In this document: in pieces, positions 11,525 to 23,769 of the stretch
Layout: each line of letters opens with the position of its first letter
Position numbering within the stretch: position 1 is the first letter of the stretch
Origin: Rhyzopertha dominica
Taxonomy: Eukaryota; Arthropoda; Insecta; Coleoptera; Bostrichidae
Length of the DNA: 64,000 bases
Assembly (NCBI GenBank): GCA_025024175.1
Contig: QCXZ01000041.1
Coordinates: 36,947,786-37,011,785 of the forward strand
Direction of reading: 5' to 3'
The notes under the pieces: model-generated
Databases searched by the model: none
Seen by the model: the letters and a program-made list of their open reading frames with translations, nothing else
Told to the model about the DNA's origin: nothing
Position numbers and translations under genes: made by a program

Positions 11525-13118
11525 TGTTTAATGTTTTAATTCGTATTTTGTATAGATGACTGCAGATAAAATGTATTTGTAAATAAGTGTATAGTTGAAT
11601 TATAAAATTGTAAATAATTCTTACCTATCTGTAATATGTATAATTGAAACGTATAGTTGAAACGTGAAATGGTAATTTGAATTTCCCCGCCCGATTCCGA
11701 AAGAAATTAAAATTGCTTCTCAAGTTAGGTGTCTCTGCGTGTGCGTGAGGGGGGGGGGGGCAGCAGTAAAAGAAGAACATTCTACCCAACAAGGATGAGT
11801 GATGGATCACAACTGTTTAAAAAAATCGACTAAATTGCTTTTGTTAGCTACAATAATTGGAACTGCATCAAAACTTGCCATCGGTATCCAAATAGATAAC
11901 TATAACGGATACCATGCAGTGCGTTTTAGAAACATAGAATTTTGTCGAAGTAATTACTATTGATATTCAGTTTTAAACAATTTTTAATATTTCATTNTTA
12001 AATTACCATAGAAGGTCAAATTATGAAATGTTNAAACTGCACCCATATCTTTAAAAAGTAAAAACAAAGNCTTTCTATTAGGTACCTAACTTTTGTATAT
12101 ACTATAGGATTTATTAAATATACAGGGTGATTCACTAAGGATAGGGAACAGTTGTATCTTGAAAAGCCCTGTTTTTTAAATAAAAAGGTACCAGGGAAAT
12201 TTACTAAAAAGATTTGTAAGTTTCTATGTAGGAGGTCTCCTCAATATCATCTTACAAATACACGCAAATAAATTTAAAATTTTGCCAATGAAAAATAGAA
12301 TTTTTAGAATTTGTGTTTAATTACTCAATAGTTTCGTTTAAACATTTTTTTGCCCTGGTAACCACACTACAAAGCAAAATAGTCTCAAAATATATACGAC
12401 ATATTTTAGAGCGCGTTTATTTTATTTTATTTATTTTAATTTTTACAAAACTGGTTTCTGTAAACAGCTACCGTTCGCCAGTTACCTTCTTTAGTAGCTC
12501 TTTTACTTTTTTTTTGATATAAATCAGTTTATTATTTTAGTTTTTGAGTTCGGTATAGCCAAATTTTGAAAAATTTCGAATCTTCGACGGGCGTCGAAGC
12601 GACCGCGGTTTTTATTTAAATATGGTTTCTTGCATATTTTTTACGTAGAATCATACGATGCAATTTGTTTATTAGATATTGCAAACACTTTTTGAGATAC
12701 AGACCAAACTTGTGGTTTTTTTTAATAGGTAACTACTATTTGCTTAAAATATTCCTGAACAAGAAAAATACCTCAGAGTAAGGTTTGCATTTTAAAAGAT
12801 GAAAAAAGGGAAGATTGTGGAAGCAACTACATAATATAACGGTTGGGCCACTTAAACCGTCGGCATCTGGCAACTTTGCAACTTTTTCATTTGTTTGCTG
12901 ATCGGCTTATGACAGCCCGCGTTCGAAACGTCATTTCATGCTAATTTAAAATTTGTGACACCGGAACTCGCTGTTATCGTGCAACTTTACATTCAAAACC
13001 TGGTTTCGATTTTCAATTATGTAAAAATACAACGTACGTATCGTGCTGAAATAGCATTGAGAAAGTTGACACAATAACTTATTATTATATCATAATTCTG
13101 TCTGATTAGGGCATGGGC
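11525..13118. other. SIAH 3' flank and intergenic DNA
   Basis: No canonical AATAAA signal was seen close to the stop. A run of 12 G residues lies at 11749-11760. A transposon-end-like sequence is at 12121-12140. The open frame at 12313-12522 looks like chance. Confidence 0.5.
12121..12140 (+). repeat. Possible DNA-transposon terminus
   Basis: TACAGGGTGATTCACTAAGG is typical of ends seen on Tc1/mariner-related and other DNA transposons. It lies about 1 kb upstream of the transposase relic at 13119, and may be that element's left end. No right end was recognised. Confidence 0.35.
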
Positions 13119-13342
13119 AAATTTTGGTTCCAAGAGAATGGCGCCTGCAGACTTGCTCCTGTGGAGATACTTGGAGTCCAAAGTCTATCAACGAGCCACG
13201 GCTTTAGAAGCCTTGAAAGACAGGATATGTCCGCTATTCAGGCCGAAACACCAGAAGAAGTGATGAAATTGACGAAAGACGAGCTCATTGTGCCATTCGC
13301 TGTGAGGGCGACCATTTACGCGATACCATATTTAGCAAGTGA
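13119..13342 (+). pseudogene. Tc1/mariner-superfamily transposase relic
   Basis: Three fragments of the C-terminal part of a DDE transposase are readable in shifting frames. They are FWFQENGA, which corresponds to the WFQQDGA motif with the catalytic D changed to E; LLLWRYLESKVYQ followed by ALEALKDRI; and the tail CEGDHLRDTIFSK before TGA at 13340. The region between the first two is shortened, removing part of the catalytic core. It cannot encode a working transposase. Confidence 0.65.
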
Positions 13343-16300
13343 TCAGAACAAATTTCAAAAAAATATATATTTCACAATAAAAAGTCTGTGTCTTTTTCGC
13401 AACATATTAAAAAAAAGAAATGTTAAGGGATCGTGTTTCAGTATTTGTGTGACACAAAAACAAATAGATAAACACGGGAAATATTTAATTTCTGTAAAAG
13501 TTGCTACATATTTCATAATAGAAATTGAACTGGAATTATTATTTTAGTTATAAATAAAATTTCCGTTTTACTGAAGGCAAATAGTAGTAGGTATTTACGT
13601 TATGCGAAGAGTCATAAAAATAGAATGTATTTAAATGATACACAGGACCGTGTGTCTAATAAAAAAAGTAAAGCGGAGTTCCATAGTCAAGCCACATTAT
13701 ATTTTTATACCGCAACACCTAAAATATTGTAATTAATTACAGTTGTCGAACGGAATATAAAGTATATTTTGATAGGTTAATTTGCAACATAAGTTCAAAT
13801 TAGGAGCTCAGTTATCTATCGCTACTGTATGTTAAAGTAAAGATGTTAATTAATTTTGCTTTAAGAGATAATCACTTAGCATTCCCCCAAAAGCATGTAC
13901 TTTTACCTTTTGTACCACTTGTAGGTATTAAACGTGTCGGCCTCCAAAACACGAAAACAGTATGATGTATGAAGAAATGTTTATAATTGTGAATCGTACA
14001 GTAGTTAGACTGCAGTCGTATGCCACAAATTGACCGTTTTGCAACCATGGGGTTTATTTCAGTATTGCTTGCTACACTAAGTGTACTACCTTTGGCACAA
14101 GTGGACCAACGGAAGGGCACTAAATATGTTGAAGGACGTCCCGGGGCCATTCATAAAACCTTTCGTTGGAAGTGTACCTCTTATCAAACCTGCGGGCCAC
14201 ACAAGTAACAGCACAACTACAGTATAACTTTAGTATAACTATCAAGTCGCTTCGGTAATAGCAAGCTTTTGCCTAGTAAAACGTTAGGCATGAATTTTTC
14301 GTGGTGGAAGAATCAACTTATAAATTATGCAATGCCGCCTCTAGCAAGGGGCCATTTCGGTTCATCGCATGAAGGCGCCCAATTTTATATCATCCTTTCT
14401 CAGTAATTTGTACGTTTTATTTTGAGACTATATTTTAATTATTCATAGCTTTAACGATATGCAGTATTTTGTGCTTTTCAACATCTCCTAAAGCAAGATG
14501 GTTACAGCAACATGCCATCACATATTTTCTTCTTCTACTGAAGAATTTTCCAAAATTTTCTAGACTTTCTCAAAACAATGCGACATCTCCACCGCGAGAC
14601 TGTTACAGCAATGTGCCACACTTTAAGGAGATAGGGTAGCCCGTTTCTGTCCATGCTATTACATATAAAACGATTTTGCGTCCATAGAAGCCAATTTTAA
14701 AGCCACTACTCCAATTTCTTGATATGTCGTTCTGTATACAAATCTCTAGGGCACTGCATTGCGTACTTTTTATTTTTTCGTAAAATTCTTGATAAAAAGC
14801 GACTTGTTTTAGTATGTGCGTAATATACGTATATTTCGGTTCATCAATAAAATTTTAGAAAAAACAAAATGCAGTGCCATCAGAAGTGAACACAAGAAGG
14901 TGTAGACGTAAAATGAATTTTGTTTGTAAATTATTGTAGGAATTAAATCCAAAAAACATAAGAATAATGTATAATTTCACGCCCCACACCGGTAACCGCC
15001 CTTAGTAATACCTAATTGCCTGTCGTAAAGTAGATTTCGTCCTATCCTGAGAGATCTGCAAAGAACTTGACCCGAGACGTTCTCTCATTGGTGAATGATA
15101 GATTTATTGCACTTCACTCCTAAATACATTGCAATATTTGGGCGTTATACGAAGAATAAGGCGATTTAAAATTGGCAGTAATAGCTGATATATTGAAAGT
15201 AAACCTAACAGTATATATTTGCTTAATAAGGAAAAATATCTAGGTACCTATTTTCGATCATAGCGATGCGACTGTGGCCCCTTTAAAAATTCTGGATGCA
15301 AAATAACTATCCCTATGTCAAAAATATCTACATACCTTAGCGTGATATTGAGAACTGAGGGAATATTAGGTTATAAAACATTCGCTACAGCTTTAAAATA
15401 AAACACATTATAAAAACGGCAATTGTACGGTTAAACTAACAATAAAAAAACCTTCCAAGAAAGCATTTTTCGAATTATAAAAAATTTAGATAGGTTATTT
15501 TCATATACAAAACAAAAATATCTTACATCATCTTAAAAGCTTTAAGATTACTTTTAGAAAGGTTATACCTTGGAATTAATATTTAAAATAGATTTGCTTG
15601 CACCGATCACCACATTTTTTTTTAAGCACATTATATTGTTTTGTTCTCTTTTTATGTATTAACAAGTAATTCGTATACAACAATTATTACAGTCATTATA
15701 ATAAATTTTGTACTTATTCTACATTGGAAGTTAAATCCTTCTGTTTTATATTTTACTTCACTGAACAGCAGATTGTCTAGTGTTTATGGGTTTCTAAGCT
15801 GGTATTACATTCATATTTTTATACAAAGATTGAATTTTAGGTTAAGATCAAAAAAAGGATTACATGGATATTATTATTACACTCCTTAGGATTGTGGCTT
15901 TTCTCTTCGTTATTGGTCTTCTCCTCTTCTGGAAAGTAACTTAATTTATTAGATGAATATTTCTCGACAATGGTTTAAGATTTTTACTTTAAAAGCAAGA
16001 TGAGAAATTTTGTTAAACTCTGTAATCAAAATATTTTATAATAAACATTTTTGATTATGTGAATGGTAAGGTATGAAGTACAAGCATTTGTTTGAATGAA
16101 TTCCCTTCTTGTAAAAATCAAATATTATCTTGTTGTTTTTTAAAATTAAAGTAGGGTCAAGAAAATTAATAGGGCTGCCTTTTTAAATTTTTGAGTCTAG
16201 AATGGAACATGGACATATGTAAAATAAATATGTATTTGAGGGTCCTGTTCTTAAACATCACTTTCTTAGTTCGATTGTTCAGTCTTCCTTCCTCCACATA

Positions 16301-17902
16301 TGTGGTCGTGTCATTTTATTATAAATACGTTCTTTAGTTGTTTTTATACTGGCTTATTTATAATGTTCTGGACACTACAAATATATTCTGAAGAAAATGG
16401 TAATATATTTTTTAAACGTCATAGTCGAGTAATAATATTGGCCCTAAAGAAAGCCGAATTATTTGCTACAGTGGACACATGACGTGCGCATCGAAAGATC
16501 CTCTATAAACTTTTTACCAAGAGTCGTATATACAACCATATTGAGAATTTCCAACGCAAGTCTGAGAAACTCATTTTGAAATTTTCTGAGAACAATCATA
16601 TTCATCACTAGCATCAATCTGAGTTATAGTTAATGACCATTCTTTTACAGAATGCGTACCATTTGCTAGATATGGCGTACTCAACGATACGAACTTTACG
16701 TTAATACTTACTTAATAGTTTGCGTGTTACAATGATTTTGTGTTGAGTTGAAATAGTTTGTGTATTTTTATCTACAAAAATAATACGCAAAACTTTGAGA
16801 CCTATTTTGTATGTGTACTCGTTACAAAAAATAAAAAATAAAATTGAAAACCCTCCTGGAATAAAAGTTTAAGTACGTCACCGCCGCCTCTACATGTTAA
16901 TATTATAATATTACACGACAAAAATATTATATTTCTAATTCCCAATACAAATAATTTAATCGATTATTCAGATAAGAATATCTTAATCACTTATCCGAAT
17001 TTATTTGTTTATTCTTAAACGAAATTTTTTTTTAAATTTTTATCTAATACGAAACAATCTATTGATTTTTCAATTATATTCAAGACCGAATAAAATTTTG
17101 CTGTGTGGTATTTGAATAGCGAATATACTGATACGAATTGACAGCACCAGAAGATACTTTATGCTTGACAGCTTTTCTAACTCCAGCAGCAGCAGGCAGC
17201 CAGTGCTGGTGGTGGACGTCGCGGCGGTTGGCCCACCGCACTGTCCGATCAATTAAGACAGCTCGGTCCTCGATTACCAGCCGCCCTGGGGCTGTGTGAA
17301 TAACTAAATGCAATTACTAGGGTAACGGCAGTGTTTGTGCTGGACGCCTATGTCCTCGGGTGCAGGACGTGTATACAGTGCGTGACAAACCAGAGTTCTG
17401 AAAGGACCTTTTTAGAGGAAATGATACACGAGCTGCAGCAGGTTATCCAGCAAGCCTATTCATTAGATCTGCTCAATATAATGGCGGACGCTGAATGGAA
17501 TTACTCCAAAATGTTATGGTTGAGGTACTCTATATTGCTATAAGCCGATCTGATACAGTCCATGCACAGTTTACAATAAGGACATGCATAGCCAAATGAA
17601 CTTTAAAACAGAACATGATATTCTAATTAGGAACTTGCATATAAAAATTTATTGTCTTAAAAATAAGAGAAAAAAAAATACAATTTCAGTGATGTTTTAT
17701 TTATTGATGTTAAATAACTTCTCAAATAAAAGTTAAACTAAAAGCGTTTAAAAGTTACGTACAAACAGAGGCTGCAGCAAGACGGTGACGTCAGGCTACG
17801 GTAATACCTGTGCAACGGAGCCCGAATTTGCTACTGCGAGAAATCAATTTGACGCCTACTGTTTTACTGGTCTCTTGCTTTATGGTTTCAAAAAAAATAG
17901 GT
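13343..17902. other. Intergenic DNA, no gene recognised
   Basis: Mostly AT-rich with chance open frames. A less AT-rich stretch lies at 17160-17560 and contains two open frames of 60-77 codons on either strand, without a recognised domain. No RNA gene was found. Confidence 0.5.
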
Positions 17903-17906
17903 ATGT
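17903..17906 (+). repeat. Target-site duplication (ATGT), left copy
   Basis: ATGT directly precedes the left LTR, and the identical ATGT follows the right LTR at 27161-27164. A 4-bp duplication fits Ty3/gypsy integrases and fixes the element's ends. Confidence 0.8.
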
Positions 17907-19718
17907 TGCGACGCCGTTGTTCTACCAAACGATGTTACTAACCTATGGTGTCAACCCAGATGTTCCAATGTTGTCCGCGTCCCGCCGCTGCAGTCGGAGA
18001 GTAGGGGGGTTCCAATATTTTTAATGATAACTATAGGCGCCACAAAATTTTACAATTCCACAGCGGACTACTCAGACGAAAATTTTGAAAAGCTACGATG
18101 GAAATCAAACACCAAAGCTCGGGTAGAAGCGTAGTTTAATTAACGAAAACTATGAGAGGTACAAGTAATGATAAAGAAAGAATAAAGTTTGAACCTCAAT
18201 TAGTTACTTAAGATAGATCGAACTTAAACGACTAATATGAGAGAATTTCGAACATATAACCAAAATGACACTTAACAATCAAAATTAACCCTTCCCAATG
18301 AGCACCACAACTATGTGCCCGGTCACCGAGTACCAGNAAATAACTAGAAAATCTGTGAATCGCCCCGGTTAATTTCCGCACTGGTCAGCGCTTCGCATTA
18401 ACGAGTGACGCAACAAAAACGAACGACGAACGAAAAAATCGTCACAAACGATCGACAATATCGGTGATACCCGCAAGCAATAGCCCTGTGGCGTTACAGA
18501 TAATTTAAAATAATAAATGGAATCGAACTGAAGGTTCGATTGTGAAAGAAGGGTGATGGGACAAGCTATATACTCAAATTCACTAGCTGAAGGCTCCTAC
18601 GGCAATGTATATATGAGCTGAAGGCTCGCACAAGTTAAACAAAACAAATACAAGAGCTGACGGCTCATACAAGTTATTCAAAACAATTACAAGAGCTGAG
18701 GGCTCATACAAGTTATTCAAAACAATTACAAGAGCGAGGGCTCATACAACAAGTTTTTCCGTTGACGGACAGCTAAATAACCTCAAGGTTTACAACGGTT
18801 CAAGCAATCACCACCGAGATGGAATCTACACCGCGGATTCTGCGCTCCGACTTAAGAGTCAACGACCTCCTACTTAAAATTTAAGCTTATCTGCGCTCTC
18901 CTGCTGGTTGTGGTCCCACATGTACGGTCCTCCACACCAAGGGTCGCCAGCTACTAGGGTCGAATCTTCCTAACCGGAAGGATGGCAGCGCAAATTCCCA
19001 AATCCAATCCCAAGTGATCAGTGTCAACTCTACGATTCTCAACTTCTCCAATCTTCAAAAGCTATCCAGACAGGAATAAGGCCCTGATGTCAATCACACG
19101 AACGAAGGCGAAGCGATAACAATATCGATAAGTATACGATAAGATGAGAACCGAAAAGGAAAGAAAAGAAAACAGCCCTAAAATATTAAGGAGGGTATTA
19201 ATACTCGTTCGATTAATTAGTATTTTACTCACTATAGTTGGTGTGCGGCTCTGATTGCAGAAATATTCGTGGCAAATCTTGTCGATAACCCAAAATCCCA
19301 AAATGGTGACGTGTGGATGTTCAATAATGCAAAATCAACCATTCAGCCAATTCCAAAAGCCCAACTTACATCCACCAGTCTAATTGAAGATTTTCCAAGC
19401 GGATCCCACTATGGTAACCAATCGATGGTCAATTTACTTGAAAAAATCTTCCCAAAAATCGACAATACCACGTTCTCACATTCAATTCGCAACAGGTCAA
19501 AATACCAAAAGGGAAGAGGAAATTCTTTCTGCTGTCAAGTGACTCGCTCAAAATCTACGCGCAAGCGTTAGGCTTAACGGCGGAAGTGTCTGCAGTACCG
19601 ATGATCACACCCAAGCAAACAAGGACTAAGTAACAACTAATAATGGTTTCAGATTCACTGTGTACAACGAGAAGCCTATGCGCCAGGCGTGAGCGACTGA
19701 CAAAATATGAATGTTACA
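17907..19718 (-). repeat. Left LTR (3' LTR of the minus-strand element)
   Basis: Matches 25349-27160 along its whole 1812 bp, offset by 7442, with about a dozen substitutions and no length difference. Its outer end is TGCGACGCC and its inner end GTTACA, giving TG...CA termini on the element strand. Open frames inside it, such as 19269-19571, are present in both LTRs and look like chance. Confidence 0.9.
18615..18752. repeat. Four tandem 39-bp repeats in the left LTR
   Basis: Four units of about 39 bp each start with GAGCTGA(A/C/G)GGCTC, a near-palindrome, followed by CAAGTTA-TTCAAAACAA-type sequence. The last unit is shortened. Their position in the LTR suggests an enhancer or regulator-binding array, but that is inferred. 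The same array is at 26057-26194. Confidence 0.7.
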
Positions 19719-19731
19719 ATCCCCCCTTCAC
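19719..19731 (-). other. Polypurine tract of the LTR element
   Basis: On the element strand a purine run, GAAGGGGGGAT, lies directly against the 3' LTR. This is the plus-strand primer site used in reverse transcription. Confidence 0.75.
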
Positions 19732-20698
19732 CTAGAAAGAGGTAAATTTCCTCAAATTTACCGAGCGAGTAAGCTTACGAGCTATCAAAACCCCATTAAT
19801 GTCAACAATTCCAAGGTAATTCTACATTATTACGGGGAATTCACCGCAGTAATCTCGCTGTCACAATTCCGCATCAAGCGACGATATTCAAGCAACAAAT
19901 CAAATCAATAAGCCAGAATATTATAAATGTGAGGGCAGGAAAGTCCGCAAATGCGAAGGTACTACAATAACCATCAATCATTGCCACCCACAAAAACAGC
20001 GAAGAAACTACTAGCGAATAACCACGCCAAGCAACAAGAATTACTCAACAAGTCAAAGCTATCTAGGCAAGATTATAAGTCTAGAGTACAATATCGACGT
20101 TATACCGAGTGCAAACACACAAACAGTCACAAAAGGTGGTATTCAAGAACCAATAAACGAAGGTCTCGCCGATGTTATGTGCGAGAGCCAACATACTAGG
20201 TCTCGCCAAGGTGGTAAGCGAGAGCCGTGGCCCCAACCAACGCCACGAGCGGTAGCGCGCTTCCAATATACAACTAACGCTCCCCCCCAATAATATACGA
20301 AGTACATATACAAATCTTAAAGGGAACAATCGAATCAGAAATACGAGCTTATTCTCCTCATCCACACGCAGGGAGAACACCAACAAATTTCGCTGTAGTA
20401 AATCCGCCAAAGGCGACAATGTCCAAGCCATCAATCAACCAAATCAACAATCCAACTAGGCAAGGGCAACCAATAGGGTTGTGACCATCAAATCCACNAA
20501 TGTGTAAGTTCCANAANTCAAAAAAAAATGACCACACCCATACAGCGACAAGCAATCACAACAATTTCCCTACAGTAACCAAGAGGAACGGCTCGCAATC
20601 CTTCAAGTCACCAATAGTGCACACTTTTGCGACAATACAACAGACAAGAGAAAATCAATCATACGTAAAGGAAGGCAAAATCAGAACCGAGATGTGAA
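19732..20698 (-). other. Untranslated region between pol and the 3' LTR
   Basis: About 970 bp with no recognised domain. Some gypsy elements carry env here, but no signal peptide, furin-like site or transmembrane pattern was seen. Open frames on both strands are short or interrupted and contain ambiguous bases near 20498-20519. Confidence 0.55.
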
Positions 20699-21127
20699 CT
20701 AGTCCGAGGGTTCATCCCTCGTATACGGTTTTAGATCTTGTACGTGCCAGGTACCTACGCTATGTTCGTTTGTATCAACCAATTCATAAGTCAAATATCC
20801 AGTTTTCCTACGTATGCGGAAGGGTCCTATATACTTCGGTGCTAATTTCGCCGAGAATTGTCTCGCCATATCAGAAACAACCTTATTCCGTTTCCAAACT
20901 AATTGTCCCACATCATACTGAACCATACGGCGTCTCAAATTATAGATGTTTTTATTACGTTCGTGCGCTAGTTGTAATGTACGCTTAATTTCTGCAAACA
21001 TCTTTTGAAATCCTGCCACCCTACTATCCACACTATCAGATTCCACATTCATATAATTTTCATCATGCATACTACCCGAACCAATATAATTTCTCCCAAA
21101 ATTCACAAAAAATGGAGAATAACCCAA
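20699..21127 (-). pseudogene. Integrase C-terminal part, out of frame with pol
   Basis: Encodes the end of the integrase core and the C-terminal domain, including a GPY/F module (LAPKYIGPFRI) and a short tail ending in TRDEPSD. Sequence from 21128 to 21310 carries further integrase (NGVQMKS, then a YYPRANPTERTNH-type stretch) in a different frame. At least two internal deletions separate the pieces from the pol ORF, so this copy cannot make intact integrase. Confidence 0.75.
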
Positions 21128-21310
21128 TACTTCATGCCTCGCAGTTCTAATAGCACAAGCAAGTTTTGTGATTCCTGCTTATGTAAGAAGAAATCATGGT
21201 TTTAACAGTGTGATTGGTTCTTTCAGTAGGATTGGCTCTAGGATAGTAATTCGCGTTGTAGAGAATTTTGGTCTGATATTTGTCACACATTTTCTTAAAT
21301 ACCGTACTTT

Positions 21311-23389
21311 TCATTTGAACGCCATTATTAAGTCGTTTTCAACATGTCGAGCCAATATCTTAGCAGTAGCAGTGCGAACAGGGAAAATAAGAACAGATTT
21401 GGAAAAATATTCAGTCACCACAATAGCAAAACGATATCCTCGTGGGGAACGAGGAAATGGGCCTATAAAATCAAGACTAACCGTCTCCCAAGGATGATCA
21501 ATCCTAAGTCTTTCACCCATCTGACCGGCAGGAAGTTTCTGCTCTACTTTATGCTGTGCACAAACAATACAATTTCTAATATAACGAGCAACATCTGACA
21601 ACATTTTTGGCCAATAATACAGCTCGTGCAATTTCCAATAAGTTTTACTAACACCCAAATGACCAGATGTGACGCTATCATGACAACCCAAAAGCAAAGA
21701 CTTCCTTTTATTCTTAGGAACAACAATTTTCCACTCACAATTACCACCACGTAGTTCTGGAATTTTACACTTCACAAACTTAAACAATTTGCCGTCTTCA
21801 ACACGCCAAGCGGGATATCGACCAGGTCTTTCCGAAACAAGTTGCAACATTTTGCGATACCATTTATCATCAACTTCACCCATATCCGAAGCTGTTACCG
21901 AGTCTACTACAGGAACAGAACGCGACAGAAAATCTGGCACCACATGGTCCTTCCCCTTTCGATGAACTATAACAAAATCAAAACCCTGCATTCTGACAGC
22001 CCAGCGAGCCAATCGGCCCGTAGGATTTTTCAGACGATCCAACCAAAGCAATGAATGATGGTCAGTGACTACCGTGAACTTGATACCATCCAAGTAGGGA
22101 CGAAGTTTTTCCATTGCCCAAATTACAGCTAAACATTCGCGTTCGGTTGTAGTATACGCCCTCTCCTGACGAGTTAGAGATCTCGAAAGAAACGCAATAA
22201 CCTTCTCACCATCGTCAAATTCCTGTGTTAAAACGGCTCCAATGCCAAAAGCCGAAGCATCAGTTTGCAAGGTAAAGGGTCTACTAAAATCAGGACAAGT
22301 TAGTATCGGTGCACTAACTAAATGCTGTTTAATAGCATTAAAAGCATGTTCACATTCCGGTGTAAAGTTGAATTTTCTATTTTTCTTTGTAAGGTCACAA
22401 AGAGGAGCAACAATAGTGGCAAAATTCGGAACAAATCTTCTGTACCAACTAGCCATACCGACAAAAGAACGAACCTCTCTCACATTTCTAGGTACCGGTA
22501 CATTCAAAATGGCTTCCACCTTTTTAGGATCCACATGAAGGCCATTCTTATCGACAACATAACCAAGATAAGCAATTTCCGAACGGCAAAAATGACATTT
22601 TTCCCTATTCAAGGTAAAACCCGCATTAATTAAGCGATCAAAGACTTTACGCAACAATTCCAAATGAGTTTCAAAGTCACTTGAAATGAGAACAATGTCA
22701 TCCAGATAAACAAAACAAGATCCTTCAAGATCAGCACCCAAAACCCTATCAATGAGCCTCTGAAATGTAGCAGGAGCATTAGTAAGTCCATAAGGCATTC
22801 GCTTGAATTGATATAAGCCCATACCAGGTACAGTAAACGCTGTCTTCTCACGAGAACTCTCCGCAATAGGCACCTGCCAGTAGGCACTCCTAACGTCAAG
22901 TGAACTCAGATAACGTGCACCTCTCAAACGATCTAGAACTGAAGAAATATATGGCAGTGGGTAAGCATCACGCTTTGTGACAGCATTAAGTTTTCGAAAA
23001 TCAACACAGAAGCGTTGCGTACCATCTTTCTTGGGAACTAAGATCACGGGAGAAGACCAAGGACTCTTAGAAGGTTCAATCACATCATCTGCCAACATCT
23101 TCCTCACTTCGCACTCCAATAACTGTTGTTTGACAGGAGATACAGGATAATATCGCTGCTTGATGGGTTTTGCATCAGTCAGTATCTCGTGCTGTACAAG
23201 GTTAGTAACACCCAAGGAGTCTCCCATACGCTTAAACTGTTCATCAAGAAATTTTCCCAAAGTCAATTGCTGCTCAACACTAAGGTCCCTAACATCACTT
23301 ATACCACAAATCTGAGGGGCAACACAATCACTACCAAAATGCCATTCATTCCTACGCAAATCAGGGACAATAGCCATTTCCCGAAAAAA
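21311..23389 (-). CDS. pol: Pol: reverse transcriptase, RNase H and integrase N-terminal part
   Basis: Numbering residues in the open frame from 23500, RT spans about 140-340, with catalytic D202 (LDVRSAYWQ) and YLDD at 265-268. RNase H follows, with TDAS near 413, TTERE near 451 and VTDHHSL near 478. The integrase zinc domain HHCC is at H607, H614, C644 and C647, and its first catalytic aspartate (SLDFIGPF) near 677. The frame ends at 21311 just before the second integrase aspartate, at a deletion. The protein is expected as part of a polyprotein entered by frameshifting from protease. RT and RNase H look intact. Confidence 0.88.
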   Translation of the reverse strand, partial: FFREMAIVPDLRRNEWHFGSDCVAPQICGISDVRDLSVEQQLTLGKFLDEQFKRMGDSLGVTNLVQHEILTDAKPIKQRYYPVSPVKQQLLECEVRKMLADDVIEPSKSPWSSPVILVPKKDGTQRFCVDFRKLNAVTKRDAYPLPYISSVLDRLRGARYLSSLDVRSAYWQVPIAESSREKTAFTVPGMGLYQFKRMPYGLTNAPATFQRLIDRVLGADLEGSCFVYLDDIVLISSDFETHLELLRKVFDRLINAGFTLNREKCHFCRSEIAYLGYVVDKNGLHVDPKKVEAILNVPVPRNVREVRSFVGMASWYRRFVPNFATIVAPLCDLTKKNRKFNFTPECEHAFNAIKQHLVSAPILTCPDFSRPFTLQTDASAFGIGAVLTQEFDDGEKVIAFLSRSLTRQERAYTTTERECLAVIWAMEKLRPYLDGIKFTVVTDHHSLLWLDRLKNPTGRLARWAVRMQGFDFVIVHRKGKDHVVPDFLSRSVPVVDSVTASDMGEVDDKWYRKMLQLVSERPGRYPAWRVEDGKLFKFVKCKIPELRGGNCEWKIVVPKNKRKSLLLGCHDSVTSGHLGVSKTYWKLHELYYWPKMLSDVARYIRNCIVCAQHKVEQKLPAGQMGERLRIDHPWETVSLDFIGPFPRSPRGYRFAIVVTEYFSKSVLIFPVRTATAKILARHVENDLIMAFK
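23383..23389 (-). promoter_or_regulatory. Candidate -1 ribosomal frameshift site (U UUU UUC)
   Basis: On the element strand the protease frame reads GAT TTT TTC, giving the heptamer T TTT TTC in the correct zero-frame register. A slip of -1 at exactly this point moves from the protease frame into the RT frame without losing homologous residues. It could be a programmed site or a single-base loss from a T run, either real or an assembly error. Confidence 0.4.
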
Positions 23390-23769
23390 TCCACACCCAA
23401 AATCAGTTGATGCGGCAATGAAGGGACAACAAGCAACTCNACCAATNTGACTCNCCCCATAAGCGATACAGGTACCATAAGAGTTCCAAGAGCCTGACAA
23501 TGTTCACCATTGGCAACCGTACACGAAGTATTACTAAGTTTTAACTGCAACCCTAACTTCTGCAAAATATTCCACCCAGGTCCACCCACAATTGTACTAC
23601 TAGCACCAGAATCTAAAAGGCCTAACAATCGACAACCAAAAATATCTATTTCCAAATATGGCCTATGATCATTTTCTGCATGCTGCAGTATATAATCCAA
23701 TAAAATTTTAGAACTACAAGGGACCGAAGTTTTACAATTATCAGAGGTGGCATGTCGGTCCTTCAGCAC
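23384..23769 (-). CDS. pro: Aspartic protease domain of the LTR element
   Basis: It contains the retropepsin active site LLDSGASSTIV and downstream LPHQLILGVDFF, a usual end of gypsy protease. The frame overlaps the end of gag in the -1 register, so a Gag-Pro frameshift is expected. Ambiguous bases at 23440-23453 fall inside the domain. The protease cuts the polyprotein during particle maturation. Confidence 0.78.

Noticed and set aside
19269..19571. 100-codon frame present in both LTRs (also 26711-27013)
   Set aside because: It recurs only because the LTR is duplicated. It has no recognisable domain and is on the antisense strand of the element.
20081..20555. Minus-strand frames after pol as a possible env gene
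   Set aside because: Frames are short and overlap ambiguous bases, with no signal peptide, cleavage site or membrane anchor pattern.
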